NCBI GenBank assembly: GCA_023264915.1 | Contig: JAHFUU010000189.1 | Location: 1-5,806, forward strand | DNA length: 5,806 bases | DNA from: Microthrixaceae bacterium | GTDB lineage: Bacteria; Actinomycetota; Acidimicrobiia; Acidimicrobiales; Acidimicrobilacustridaceae | Reading direction: 5' to 3' | Made by a program: the position numbers and the translations under genes | Shown: one piece after another, positions 1-5,761 of the stretch | How positions within the stretch are numbered: the stretch's first letter is position 1 | Layout: each line of letters starts with the position of its first letter | The notes under the pieces: generated by a model | What the model saw: only the letters and a program-made list of their open reading frames with translations | What the model was told of the DNA's origin: nothing | The model's database searches: none

Positions 1-1564
1 CGGCGGGCCACTCGAGTCCCTTGGCCGAATGGAACGTGGACACATCGACAGCGTCACCGGCCCTGTCGGGCTGATCGGTTCGCACCGTGTCGTTGAGCCA
101 AGCGACGAACCCTTCCGCCGTCGGGGACAGGGCAATCGCGAGGTAGTCGCGTCCGAGCCTGATGAGCGCCTCGACGTTCGCGCGCCGGCCGTCGGCGTCC
201 ACGGCGGCACCGTCGTGCTGGCCTCTCGCTCCATCGCCGAGCTCGGCAGCGGACTGCGGCCCGCGCTGGCCCCCGGTCGACCCGAGGAGCTCGTCTGAGA
301 GGTCGCGCAAGGCGCCGTCGAGGTCTCGCCGAGCGCCCTGGAGGGAGTTGAGCGCATCCTTCACCTCGGGTTGGTCCAGGAGCCCCCCACCGCTGCGGAC
401 ACGGCAGGGAATGCCAGCTGCCCTCAAGGCACCCTCGATGAGGGCAGTCTGCGCGTTCGTGCGGACCAGAACTGCTTGAGCCGACCACGGGGATCGGGGC
501 GAGTGCGCGTCGCGGACCGCCCGCGCCACCCCTGCGGCTTCATCGGCGTCAGAGGGGTACTCGCGCACCTCGGGTATGGGGCCCTCGGGCCGGTTGGGTC
601 TGAGAGCCTGTGCCTGAAGGTCTCCGCGGCGCGCAGCCGAACGCGCCAGGACGGTGTTCGCGACCGACAGGATCTGCGGCGATGATCGGTAGTTGTCGAC
701 GAGCTGGACGATCTCACAGCCCGGGAAGTGCTTGGAGAACTCGGAGATGTAGCGGGCATCGGCACCGTTCCAGGAGTAGATCGCCTGGTTCGGGTCACCC
801 ACCACGCACAGGTCGCTCCGGTCGCCCAGCCAGGCTTTCAGGAGCGCGTGCTGCTGGGGGTTGACGTCTTGGAACTCGTCCACGAAGAGGTGCTGGAAGC
901 GCCACCGGATCGCGGCCGCATAACCCTCGTCGGCCTTGATGTCACGAACATGCAGCTGGAGGAGATCGTCGAAGTCGACCAGCCTGCGCTTCCGCTTGTC
1001 GACCTCGTAGCGCTCGTAGATCTCCGCGATGACTGCTTCGTCGACAGGCGGCTTGCGCCTGGCTGCTTGAGCCTCGCGCTGGTAGCTGGAAGGCCTGACC
1101 ATCCGCGCTTTGGCCCACTCGATCTCGTTGACGATGTCAACGGGCAGCGTCGAGGTCCTGTTGCGGTTGGCCGTGGTGACCGAGCGCGGGATGAGCCGGG
1201 CCACGAAACCGACCTTCCGGCTGAGCAGCTCGGGCGGTGTGACGTTGCGCTCGGACCACCGTGCTCGCAGCTGAGCGTACGCGACCGCGTGGAACGTGCC
1301 GGCAGCCACCGTGTCGCGGAGGCCAAGCTTCCGTAGCCGGTCGGTGAGCTCGCCGGCGGCCTTGCGAGTGAAGGTGAGCGCGAGGACTCGGCGTGGATCG
1401 CATCGCCCGGTGGCCGACCGGTAGGCGATGCGCCTGGTCAGCACCCGTGTCTTCCCTGACCCCGCGCCCGCGAGGACGCAGAGCGGGACGGTGTCGGTCA
1501 TCACCGCGTCGCGCTGTGCACCGTTCAGCCCGTCGACTAGTGCCTCTGCATCGGGGCCTGCCAC
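1..1564 (-). CDS. uvrD2: UvrD2-type superfamily 1A DNA helicase, C-terminus cut off by window edge
   Basis: This is an ATP-dependent 3'-5' DNA helicase of the UvrD/PcrA/Rep family, acting on DNA in the cytoplasm during repair or replication. The frame is open for 521 codons from a GTG at 1564 to the left edge. Visible motifs are the Q-motif LNGAQRDAV (13-21), Walker A GAGSGKT (33-39), motif Ia ALTFTRKAAGEL (62-73), Walker B VDEFQD (228-233), motif III GDPNQAIYSWNGAD (256-269), motif IV DNYRSSPQI (290-298) and motif V STFHSAKGLEW (509-519). Motif VI and anything after it lie outside. Domain 1B carries EIEWAKA and ARRKPPVDEAVIAEIY, and FSKHFPG follows motif III; these resemble mycobacterial UvrD2 as I remember it more than UvrD1/PcrA. 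Whether the HRDC domain of mycobacterial UvrD2 is present cannot be seen. GTG 1564 is chosen because the Q-motif follows within 13 residues and a TATGCT box ends six bases upstream. The family is certain; the UvrD2 subtype is likely. Confidence 0.93.
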   Translation of the reverse strand, partial: MAGPDAEALVDGLNGAQRDAVMTDTVPLCVLAGAGSGKTRVLTRRIAYRSATGRCDPRRVLALTFTRKAAGELTDRLRKLGLRDTVAAGTFHAVAYAQLRARWSERNVTPPELLSRKVGFVARLIPRSVTTANRNRTSTLPVDIVNEIEWAKARMVRPSSYQREAQAARRKPPVDEAVIAEIYERYEVDKRKRRLVDFDDLLQLHVRDIKADEGYAAAIRWRFQHLFVDEFQDVNPQQHALLKAWLGDRSDLCVVGDPNQAIYSWNGADARYISEFSKHFPGCEIVQLVDNYRSSPQILSVANTVLARSAARRGDLQAQALRPNRPEGPIPEVREYPSDADEAAGVARAVRDAHSPRSPWSAQAVLVRTNAQTALIEGALRAAGIPCRVRSGGGLLDQPEVKDALNSLQGARRDLDGALRDLSDELLGSTGGQRGPQSAAELGDGARGQHDGAAVDADGRRANVEALIRLGRDYLAIALSPTAEGFVAWLNDTVRTDQPDRAGDAVDVSTFHSAKGLEWPA

Positions 1565-1576
1565 GAGACGAGCATA
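1565..1576 (-). promoter_or_regulatory. Candidate leaderless promoter -10 box of the helicase gene
   Basis: On the minus strand TATGCT (1576-1571) is followed by six bases and then the GTG start at 1564. That is the distance expected if transcription begins on the G of GTG, giving a leaderless mRNA. No Shine-Dalgarno sequence lies at normal distance. No good -35 hexamer is visible 17-18 bases further upstream, so the call rests on the -10 box, its spacing and the lack of a ribosome-binding site. Leaderless transcripts are common in Actinobacteria. Confidence 0.5.
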
Positions 1577-1611
1577 CGCACCACCTGTGATGGCGATGCA
1601 TGCCAGGCCCG

Positions 1612-1662
1612 GTGGCGCCACTGTACGCTCTTGCGGGAGTTTCCTGTGAAGGGGTGAGGTAG
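1612..1662 (+). promoter_or_regulatory. Candidate promoter, palindrome and ribosome-binding site of the PH-SHOCT gene
   Basis: A perfect 10-base palindrome GTGGCGCCAC (1612-1621) sits just before a weak -10-like TACGCT (1624-1629). An expected start near 1636 would leave a leader of about 27 bases ending in GAAGGGG (1648-1654), eight bases before the ATG at 1663. The Shine-Dalgarno match is good. The -10 box is weak and no convincing -35 is seen. The palindrome overlaps the spacer, where a repressor could bind, but GC-rich palindromes also arise by chance. Confidence 0.3.
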
Positions 1663-2478
1663 ATGTCCTATCCCAAAGAGCAGCTGCACGAGTTCGAAGA
1701 GCTGATACTGGATCTTCACCCCCATTGGTGGTTCATGGCCCGGGCCATCGGTGCTCTGATCCTGACCTCGGTGTTCGCGATCGCCATGCTCGCGTTGGGC
1801 AACCAACCGCTCATGTTGTTCGCGGCGCTGCTGTTGCTGGTCGCTCTGGGGTGGTTCCTCGCCCGGTTCGTGAAGTGGGCCACGACCGACTTCGCCCTCA
1901 CCTCCGACAGGGTCATCTACCGCGAGGGGGTCATCGCCAAGAAGGGCATCGAGATCCCCCTCGAGCGGATCAACACGATGTTCTTCCAGCAGGGCGTCTT
2001 CGAGAGGATCATGGGACTTGGCAACCTCGAGATCGAGTCGGCCAGCAAGGACGGCGCGCAGGTCTTTGAGTGCCTTCGCAAGCCCAGTGCCGTGCAGAAC
2101 GAGATCTACCGGCAGATGGAGATCAACCAGAACCGCCGCTTCGACAGGGTTTCCAACAGCATCAACGCTCACCTGCCTCAGGGGCCCCAGACCGCACCGG
2201 GCTACCCGCAACCGCAGCAACCCGCCCAACAGCCCCAGTACCAGGCCCAGTACCAGGCCCAGAACCCGGCGCCGCAGCCCTATGTGGCGACCGACCCGAC
2301 GCTTCCAGCGGTCCCACCTCAGCATCAGCCGCAGCAGGCCGGCCAACCGACGCCGACCGCGGGGGCCGCCCAGTCGATCTATGACCAGATCGAGCAGCTG
2401 ACCCGCTTGCGTGACCAGGGCATGATCTCAGATGCCGAGTACCAGGCCAAGAAGACCGAGTTGCTCGGCCGCATGTGA
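1663..2478 (+). CDS. Membrane protein with bacterial PH domain and C-terminal SHOCT domain
   Basis: The 271-residue product starts at ATG 1663, preceded by GAAGGGG at good spacing. A short acidic cytoplasmic N-terminus leads to two hydrophobic helices (about 26-46 and 48-70). Residues 72-150 have the pattern of a YdbS/DUF304-type bacterial PH domain (bPH_2): LTSDRVIYREGVIAKKG, then IPLERINTMFFQQGVFERI, then GNLEIESA. Residues 170-236 are a low-complexity Pro/Gln/Ala linker containing a QYQA duplication. Residues 238-271 match the SHOCT short C-terminal domain (IEQLTRLRDQGMISDAEY, ending KKTELLGRM), which is typically at the end of proteins and thought to mediate oligomerisation or anchoring. 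The topology places both ends in the cytoplasm. The biochemical role is unknown; a membrane-associated scaffold is an inference. It is divergent from the helicase and lies 68 bases before the next gene, with no functional link to either visible. Confidence 0.9.
   Translation: MSYPKEQLHEFEELILDLHPHWWFMARAIGALILTSVFAIAMLALGNQPLMLFAALLLLVALGWFLARFVKWATTDFALTSDRVIYREGVIAKKGIEIPLERINTMFFQQGVFERIMGLGNLEIESASKDGAQVFECLRKPSAVQNEIYRQMEINQNRRFDRVSNSINAHLPQGPQTAPGYPQPQQPAQQPQYQAQYQAQNPAPQPYVATDPTLPAVPPQHQPQQAGQPTPTAGAAQSIYDQIEQLTRLRDQGMISDAEYQAKKTELLGRM
2236..2259 (+). repeat. Tandem 12-base duplication in the Gln/Pro linker
   Basis: CAGTACCAGGCC occurs twice in direct succession without mismatch. It encodes QYQA-QYQA (residues 192-199) in frame within the disordered linker of the PH-SHOCT protein. 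It looks like a recent in-frame duplication that can expand or contract without disrupting either flanking domain. Confidence 0.85.
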
Positions 2479-2487
2479 TCCCCCGGT

Positions 2488-2520
2488 CCCCAACCAGTCA
2501 CAGACTCGTCGGGTTCGGGG
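2488..2520 (+). terminator. Weak hairpin in the gap after the PH-SHOCT gene
   Basis: CCCCAACC (2488-2495) can pair with GGTTCGGGG (2512-2520), leaving one bulged C. The loop contains a nested AGTC-ACA-GACT. No run of T follows, and the structure ends 11 bases before the likely -10 box of the next gene. It may therefore be an imperfect terminator or simply chance pairing in GC-rich DNA. Confidence 0.2.
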
Positions 2521-2531
2521 CGGAGCCGCGC

Positions 2532-2546
2532 TAGCTTCTCGAAATC
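2532..2546 (+). promoter_or_regulatory. Candidate -10 box close to the start of the four-cysteine protein gene
   Basis: TAGCTT (2532-2537) lies nine bases before the GTG start at 2547, in the context GCTAGCTT that resembles actinobacterial -10 elements. The transcript would have a leader of two to three bases or none. The only purine-rich stretch, CGGAG at 2521-2525, is too far upstream to serve as a ribosome-binding site. This gene may therefore have its own promoter rather than depend on read-through. No clear -35 is seen. Confidence 0.4.
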
Positions 2547-3254
2547 GTGGCCGACCCTTTGCCCCCGGACGCGGGTGAACAACCCCCAGAGGATCCCCGC
2601 GCCCCGCTGTGGATGAGGGTCGTGGGATTCGTGACGGTCCTGGCCGTGCTCTCGGCGCTTGTCGGCGTGGTCGTGATCCGTGGTCGTGAGCGCGACGACC
2701 GGCCTGGTTCTGGCACGACGGTTCGCCCGTTCGCGCTTCCTCCTGACAACGGGGGCTCGATGCGGACCACCACTGCGGTGCCGCTCCCGCCGGGCACCGG
2801 TCCTGCCACGCTGCCCCGCGGCCCGCGAACCAACAACGAGGTTGCGCTCTCACTCGAATCGGCCCTCAAGAGGTCAAGTGGGTGGACGCACAAGGTCTCC
2901 TGCCTCCCGCAAGGCCCGTTGCAACCAGGAGAGGTGCTCGAATGCCACGCAGCCTCAGAGCCTCCCATCAGGGAAGCACCACCGAGCACCATCCTCGCAG
3001 TGGTCGTCGACCAGCAAGGCCGGTTCGTGTACGCGCAGAAGCCCGATGACTCCTACACGATCGAGGCTCTGACAGTTGATCCCGGACTGTCATGTGATGC
3101 CCTGATCCAGCGCGGGTACCCCTATGTGGTGGCGCTCGCCTACTGGGAGGCCAACGGCCGCCCTGGTTCGCTCGACCCGCAGGGCTCAGGTCGCCCCTGC
3201 GGTGACCGGTATCCACTCGGGGAGATCGAACAGGTCCTCGCGGGCGCCCGCTGA
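2547..3254 (+). CDS. Single-pass membrane protein with four-cysteine extracytoplasmic region, function unknown
   Basis: The 235-residue product begins at GTG 2547. A Pro/acidic cytoplasmic N-terminus (1-23) is followed by one transmembrane helix (about 24-45), a basic RGRERDDR stretch and a Pro/Thr-rich linker to about 95. Residues 96-165 resemble DUF4333-type modules of actinobacterial envelope proteins: an amphipathic segment, then KVSCLPQGPLQPGEVLEC (Cys119, Cys133) and strands such as ILAVVVDQQGRFVYAQ. Residues 178-225 form a second module, LSCDALIQRGYPYVVALAYW followed by DPQGSGRPCGDRYP (Cys183, Cys218). This recalls an actinobacterial C-terminal motif usually ending in D-x-D-x-D/N-G-x-P-C-E, itself similar to Excalibur calcium-binding loops, but most acidic positions are lost here. 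Two disulfides, 119-133 and 183-218, are plausible. I assign no function. Arg residues after the helix argue weakly against the predicted outside C-terminus, but the cysteine pairing favours it. Confidence 0.82.
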   Translation: MADPLPPDAGEQPPEDPRAPLWMRVVGFVTVLAVLSALVGVVVIRGRERDDRPGSGTTVRPFALPPDNGGSMRTTTAVPLPPGTGPATLPRGPRTNNEVALSLESALKRSSGWTHKVSCLPQGPLQPGEVLECHAASEPPIREAPPSTILAVVVDQQGRFVYAQKPDDSYTIEALTVDPGLSCDALIQRGYPYVVALAYWEANGRPGSLDPQGSGRPCGDRYPLGEIEQVLAGAR

Positions 3255-3255
3255 G

Positions 3256-4248
3256 TCAGCCAACCGTGGCACCAGCCGAGGGCTGCACGACCCAACCCTT
3301 CCTCAGGGCACCAGGATCTGTGAGTGCCACGGCGCACCCGCCGAACCCTGCGCCGGTGAGCCGGGCCCCGTGCACACCAGGCGTCTGCACGAGCCGCTGC
3401 ACGAGCGCGTCCAGAACCTCAGTGGAGACCTCGAAGTCATCGCGAAGGCTTTGGTGGCTCTCGGTCATCAGGCGGCCCGCCTCGGCCAGATCACCTGCCC
3501 GGAAGGCAGCAGCGAACAACCGCACCCGTTCGTTCTCGGTCACCACGTGGTGGGCACGCCTGTAGATGACCGGGTCATCGATCGTGGCGAGGTCAGCGAC
3601 GCTCGCGCCAAGGAGAGGTCCGACGATGCGCGCCGCGCGATCACAGGCGGCCCGCCGCTCGCCGTAGGCAGAGCTCGTCAGAGCGCGCTTCTGGCCAGAG
3701 TGGACCACGACGATCTCCGCGCCGTCCGGCACGGGCACCGGCTCGACAGAGAGGTCGCTGAAGTCGATCAGCAGGGCGTGCCCCTCGACGCCGGAGGCTG
3801 AGGCGAGCTGATCCATCATCCCGCACGGCACCCCCGAAGCGGTCTGCTCGGCGCGCTGGCAGAGCTCGGCCAGGTCTCGCGCCGACCCGCGAAAGCCCAG
3901 CACGAGAGCGGTGGCCAGCTCGAGGGCAGCGCTCGATGACAGCCCGGCCCCGACCGGCAACGTGGTGGTGACCGTCCCGGCGAAGCCGGCGGTTGGTCTG
4001 AGCTCATGGATGACACCGCCGATGTAGCGTGCCCACGAGGGACAGAGGTCGGCGAGGTCGGCCCTGGTGACCGACAGGGGTACGCACGCGGTCCCTCGTT
4101 CCGAGGCAGAGCTCAGCTCGACCACGTCGCCGCCGGGATGCCCTGACACGGTGGTGCCGAGATCGATCGCCATGGGCATGGCCAGCCCGCCGGTGTAGTC
4201 GGTGTGGTCACCGATCAGGTTCACGCGCCCGGGAGCGAAGGCCTTCAC
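3256..4248 (-). CDS. galK: Galactokinase (GHMP kinase family), compact form
   Basis: GalK phosphorylates galactose with ATP to galactose-1-phosphate, the first committed Leloir step, in the cytoplasm. All family signatures are present: APGRVNLIGDHTDYTGG near the N-terminus, the ATP-binding loop LPVGAGLSSSAAL (97-109), CGMMDQLAS with the catalytic Asp at 146, SGQKRALTSSAYGERR, ESHQSLRDDFEVS, and motif 3 GARLTGAGFGGCAVAL (294-309). The Glu of the usual GEHTDY is Asp. The start is GTG 4248, whose GTGA overlaps the galT stop; an in-frame TTG at 4254 would add only two residues. At 330 residues the protein is short (E. coli GalK has 382). It starts almost directly at the signature, and the helix that usually separates motif 3 from the final strand is reduced to ALRKGW before VVQPSAGA. 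Its stop is one base from the convergent neighbour's stop. Confidence 0.95.
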   Translation of the reverse strand: MKAFAPGRVNLIGDHTDYTGGLAMPMAIDLGTTVSGHPGGDVVELSSASERGTACVPLSVTRADLADLCPSWARYIGGVIHELRPTAGFAGTVTTTLPVGAGLSSSAALELATALVLGFRGSARDLAELCQRAEQTASGVPCGMMDQLASASGVEGHALLIDFSDLSVEPVPVPDGAEIVVVHSGQKRALTSSAYGERRAACDRAARIVGPLLGASVADLATIDDPVIYRRAHHVVTENERVRLFAAAFRAGDLAEAGRLMTESHQSLRDDFEVSTEVLDALVQRLVQTPGVHGARLTGAGFGGCAVALTDPGALRKGWVVQPSAGATVG

Positions 4249-5132
4249 GGGCAAGCCTCGCGCAATGCAGCAGCAGCGTCGTCGGGGTCGATCGGGTTGA
4301 AGTAGACGTCACTGCCGAGCTCTCCGGCAGCCACGAACCGGGGCGTCCCGCCAGCGCGGTACAGAGGTGCCACGTGGGCGTGCAGCCACGCAGACGGCCA
4401 GTGCCGCCCGTCGGTCGGGCGCTGATGGAACCACAGCATGTAAGGCATCGGCGCGTCGAAGAGCGAATCCAGGCGGGCGAGCGAATCGACGAGCGTGGCA
4501 GCGAGATCGTCGCGGTGCGGACCGTCGAGTGACGGAAGGTCGGGTTCGGGATTCCTCGGTGCGAGGAGCAGCTCATATGGCCAGCTGGCTGCCCAGGGCA
4601 CCCATGATCGCCACTCGCCGTGCTCTGAGACCAGGCGCTCGCTGCCAGCACCGGGCGCGTCGGGACCGAACGCGGAGGCATCACCTCGCTCGAGCTCGGC
4701 CCGGGCTCGGGGTGGAACCACGTCGAACGCATAGATCTGGCCGTGGGGATGAGCGATCGTGGCCCCGACCTCAGGCCCTTTGTTCTCGAAGATCAAGACG
4801 TAGGAGACGTCGTCCCTCGCGCCGAGCTCGAGGGTTCGCTCGGCCCACAGGTCGACGACCCTGCGAGCGCCGGTTGCACCGAGCGAGGCGAAGGTCGCAT
4901 CATGATCCGAGGTGTAGAGCACGACTTCGGTCCGACCGTCGGGCATGGCCGGCCACCGGTTCGTGAACCACTTCACGTCATATGGCTGTGGGGCCTCGAG
5001 ACCCCCCGGGCAGAAGGGACAACCTACTGAAGGCAGGTTGGGCCGAGCCTGGCGCTTGGCCACGACGTACGCGATCTCGCCTGTGAGCGGGTCCGTGCGG
5101 TAGGGCCCCTCGCCCGGTCGGTCTTCGGCCAT
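4245..5132 (-). CDS. galT: Galactose-1-phosphate uridylyltransferase
   Basis: GalT transfers UMP from UDP-glucose to galactose-1-phosphate, giving UDP-galactose and glucose-1-phosphate through a uridylyl-histidine intermediate. The 295-residue product opens with YRTDPLTGEIAYVVAKRQARP, the usual family N-terminus. Zinc ligands are visible as CPFC (Cys38, Cys41), His77 in YTSDHDATF, and His128 in HPHGQ. His130 of the same motif is the expected nucleophile. The C-terminal half keeps FHQRP (His236) and WLHAHVAP (His251, His253), which correspond to the second metal site of E. coli GalT, and then the conserved AAGELG. It is shorter than E. coli GalT (348 residues) but lacks no recognisable catalytic residue. 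ATG 5132 is chosen because a TAGCAT box ends eight bases upstream and no sensible in-frame extension exists. It is the first gene of a galT-galK operon with a four-base overlap, suggesting translational coupling. Confidence 0.95.
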   Translation of the reverse strand: MAEDRPGEGPYRTDPLTGEIAYVVAKRQARPNLPSVGCPFCPGGLEAPQPYDVKWFTNRWPAMPDGRTEVVLYTSDHDATFASLGATGARRVVDLWAERTLELGARDDVSYVLIFENKGPEVGATIAHPHGQIYAFDVVPPRARAELERGDASAFGPDAPGAGSERLVSEHGEWRSWVPWAASWPYELLLAPRNPEPDLPSLDGPHRDDLAATLVDSLARLDSLFDAPMPYMLWFHQRPTDGRHWPSAWLHAHVAPLYRAGGTPRFVAAGELGSDVYFNPIDPDDAAAALREACP

Positions 5133-5146
5133 GAGCCGGCATGCTA
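5133..5146 (-). promoter_or_regulatory. Candidate -10 box of the galT-galK operon
   Basis: On the minus strand TAGCAT (5146-5141) lies eight bases before the galT ATG, so the mRNA would be leaderless or have a one- to two-base leader. No Shine-Dalgarno sequence is present before the ATG. No good -35 is seen. The spacing matches the two other TANNNT boxes found in front of genes in this window. Confidence 0.45.
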
Positions 5147-5239
5147 CCGCCTCGACGGGAAGTGCGGATCATGGCGCGGCTCAGGCGGCGACTTGGGACC
5201 CCGAGCGCGGATGGGCCTCTGCCGCAGGTACGAAGACTA

Positions 5240-5272
5240 TTACCGATCCTTTACCGGCCCCTTACGTTGACC
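5240..5272 (+). promoter_or_regulatory. Three TTAC direct repeats at 11-base spacing: candidate regulator site and promoter
   Basis: TTACCGATCCT (5240-5250), TTACCGGCCCC (5251-5261) and TTACGTTGACC (5262-5272) stand head to tail with an 11-base period, about one helical turn. Units one and two share 8 of 11 bases. Eleven-base direct repeats are typical of sites for OmpR/PhoB-family response regulators. The same DNA can be read as a promoter: TTACCG (5240-5245), a 17-base spacer, then TACGTT (5263-5268), which would start transcription near 5275, about 13 bases before the GTG at 5288. Both readings may hold. The site is in the divergent region between galT and the Ser/Thr-rich protein gene. 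Confidence 0.4.
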
Positions 5273-5287
5273 TGCCTGAATGGTGGC

Positions 5288-5761
5288 GTGAACCAGCCAA
5301 GTGCCAACCCCTCACGCCCCGGACCCCGTGTCGACCGAGGTGGGCCGAGTGGGTACAGAACTGCAAGTGAGGCACGCGGGAAGCCTGGCGAGGGTGCCTC
5401 CGCCAAGCATCCTGCCCACAAGGCCCGGCTGATAGCCGGCGGCGCGGCGACGGTCGCTGCGGTGGGCATGGTGGCTGGGTTCGCGATCGCCCAACCAGCG
5501 GACCAGAAGAACCCGGATGCTCGCGAATCAGACGTGCCCGCCAGCTCGACGACCCAGGTCCGCAGCAGCTCCACACCGAGCACGAGCAACTCGAGCAGCG
5601 GTCGCGGCCGCAGCCTGAACCAGATCCCGAGCACCACGAGCTCGAGCACCACGACCCCGAGCACCACGACCCCGAGTATCGGTGGCGGGGCACAGCCACC
5701 TTCTACCACGGTGCCCTCTTCCCCCCAGCGCCGCCCGAGGGTGCGAAGCCATGCAAGCTGA
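5288..5761 (+). CDS. Small Ser/Thr-rich single-pass membrane protein, function unknown
   Basis: The 157-residue product has a basic, disordered N-terminus (1-46), the segment KHPAHKARLIAGG leading into one transmembrane helix (about 47-69), and then a long Ser/Thr/Pro-rich tail containing STTTP repeats and ending RPRVRSHAS. Positive charge before the helix predicts the N-terminus inside and the tail outside. The tail has no folded domain and no cysteine. GTG 5288 is preferred because it follows the TTAC repeat region; in-frame ATGs at 5141 and 5171 would add a stretch without protein-like character running through the promoter region. The ribosome-binding site is weak, so the start is uncertain. 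From memory, small proteins of this plan (basic run, one helix, Ser/Thr tail, ending like THGS) occur beside ApbE and ferric-reductase-like genes in actinobacteria; that is a recollection, not a search result. The 3' end overlaps the next gene by 11 bases. Confidence 0.65.
   Translation: MNQPSANPSRPGPRVDRGGPSGYRTASEARGKPGEGASAKHPAHKARLIAGGAATVAAVGMVAGFAIAQPADQKNPDARESDVPASSTTQVRSSSTPSTSNSSSGRGRSLNQIPSTTSSSTTTPSTTTPSIGGGAQPPSTTVPSSPQRRPRVRSHAS
5628..5672 (+). repeat. Three tandem 15-base units in the Ser/Thr tail
   Basis: CGAGCACCACGAGCT (5628-5642) is followed by two identical copies of CGAGCACCACGACCC (5643-5657 and 5658-5672). In frame they encode a five-residue period of the STTTP type. 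Being a multiple of three, the array can change copy number without a frameshift, so tail length may vary between strains. Confidence 0.85.

Noticed and set aside
728..1336. Plus-strand open frame of about 200 codons inside the helicase gene
   Set aside because: It is antisense to a helicase frame with all expected motifs and is explained by high GC content.
1537..2346. Minus-strand open frame of about 270 codons with hydrophobic Leu/Gly stretches
   Set aside because: It is antisense to the PH-SHOCT gene. The repetitive Leu/Gly/Arg composition is the complement of the Gln/Pro linker, and no domain is recognisable.
3124..3801. Plus-strand open frame of about 225 codons across the end of the four-cysteine gene and galK
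   Set aside because: It is antisense to conserved galK motifs and has no protein-like features.
4249..4254. TTG start for galK two codons upstream
   Set aside because: The GTG that overlaps the galT stop is the more usual arrangement, and the two extra residues have no conserved role.
4367..4966. Plus-strand Arg-rich open frame opposite galT
   Set aside because: It is strongly Arg/Ala-biased and antisense to conserved galT active-site sequence.
5227..5244. GGTA-N10-TACC inverted repeat just before the TTAC array
   Set aside because: The arms are only four bases long and one is part of the direct repeats, so chance is a sufficient explanation.
5131..5370. Plus-strand 79-codon open frame with several Trp residues in the divergent region
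   Set aside because: I considered a DUF2510-like small domain because of its Trp residues, but the motif does not fit, and it overlaps the likely promoter and the better-supported gene at 5288.
5251..5709. Minus-strand open frame rich in Val/Leu resembling a membrane protein
   Set aside because: The hydrophobic run is the antisense reading of Ser/Thr/Pro repeats on the plus strand, a known artefact.
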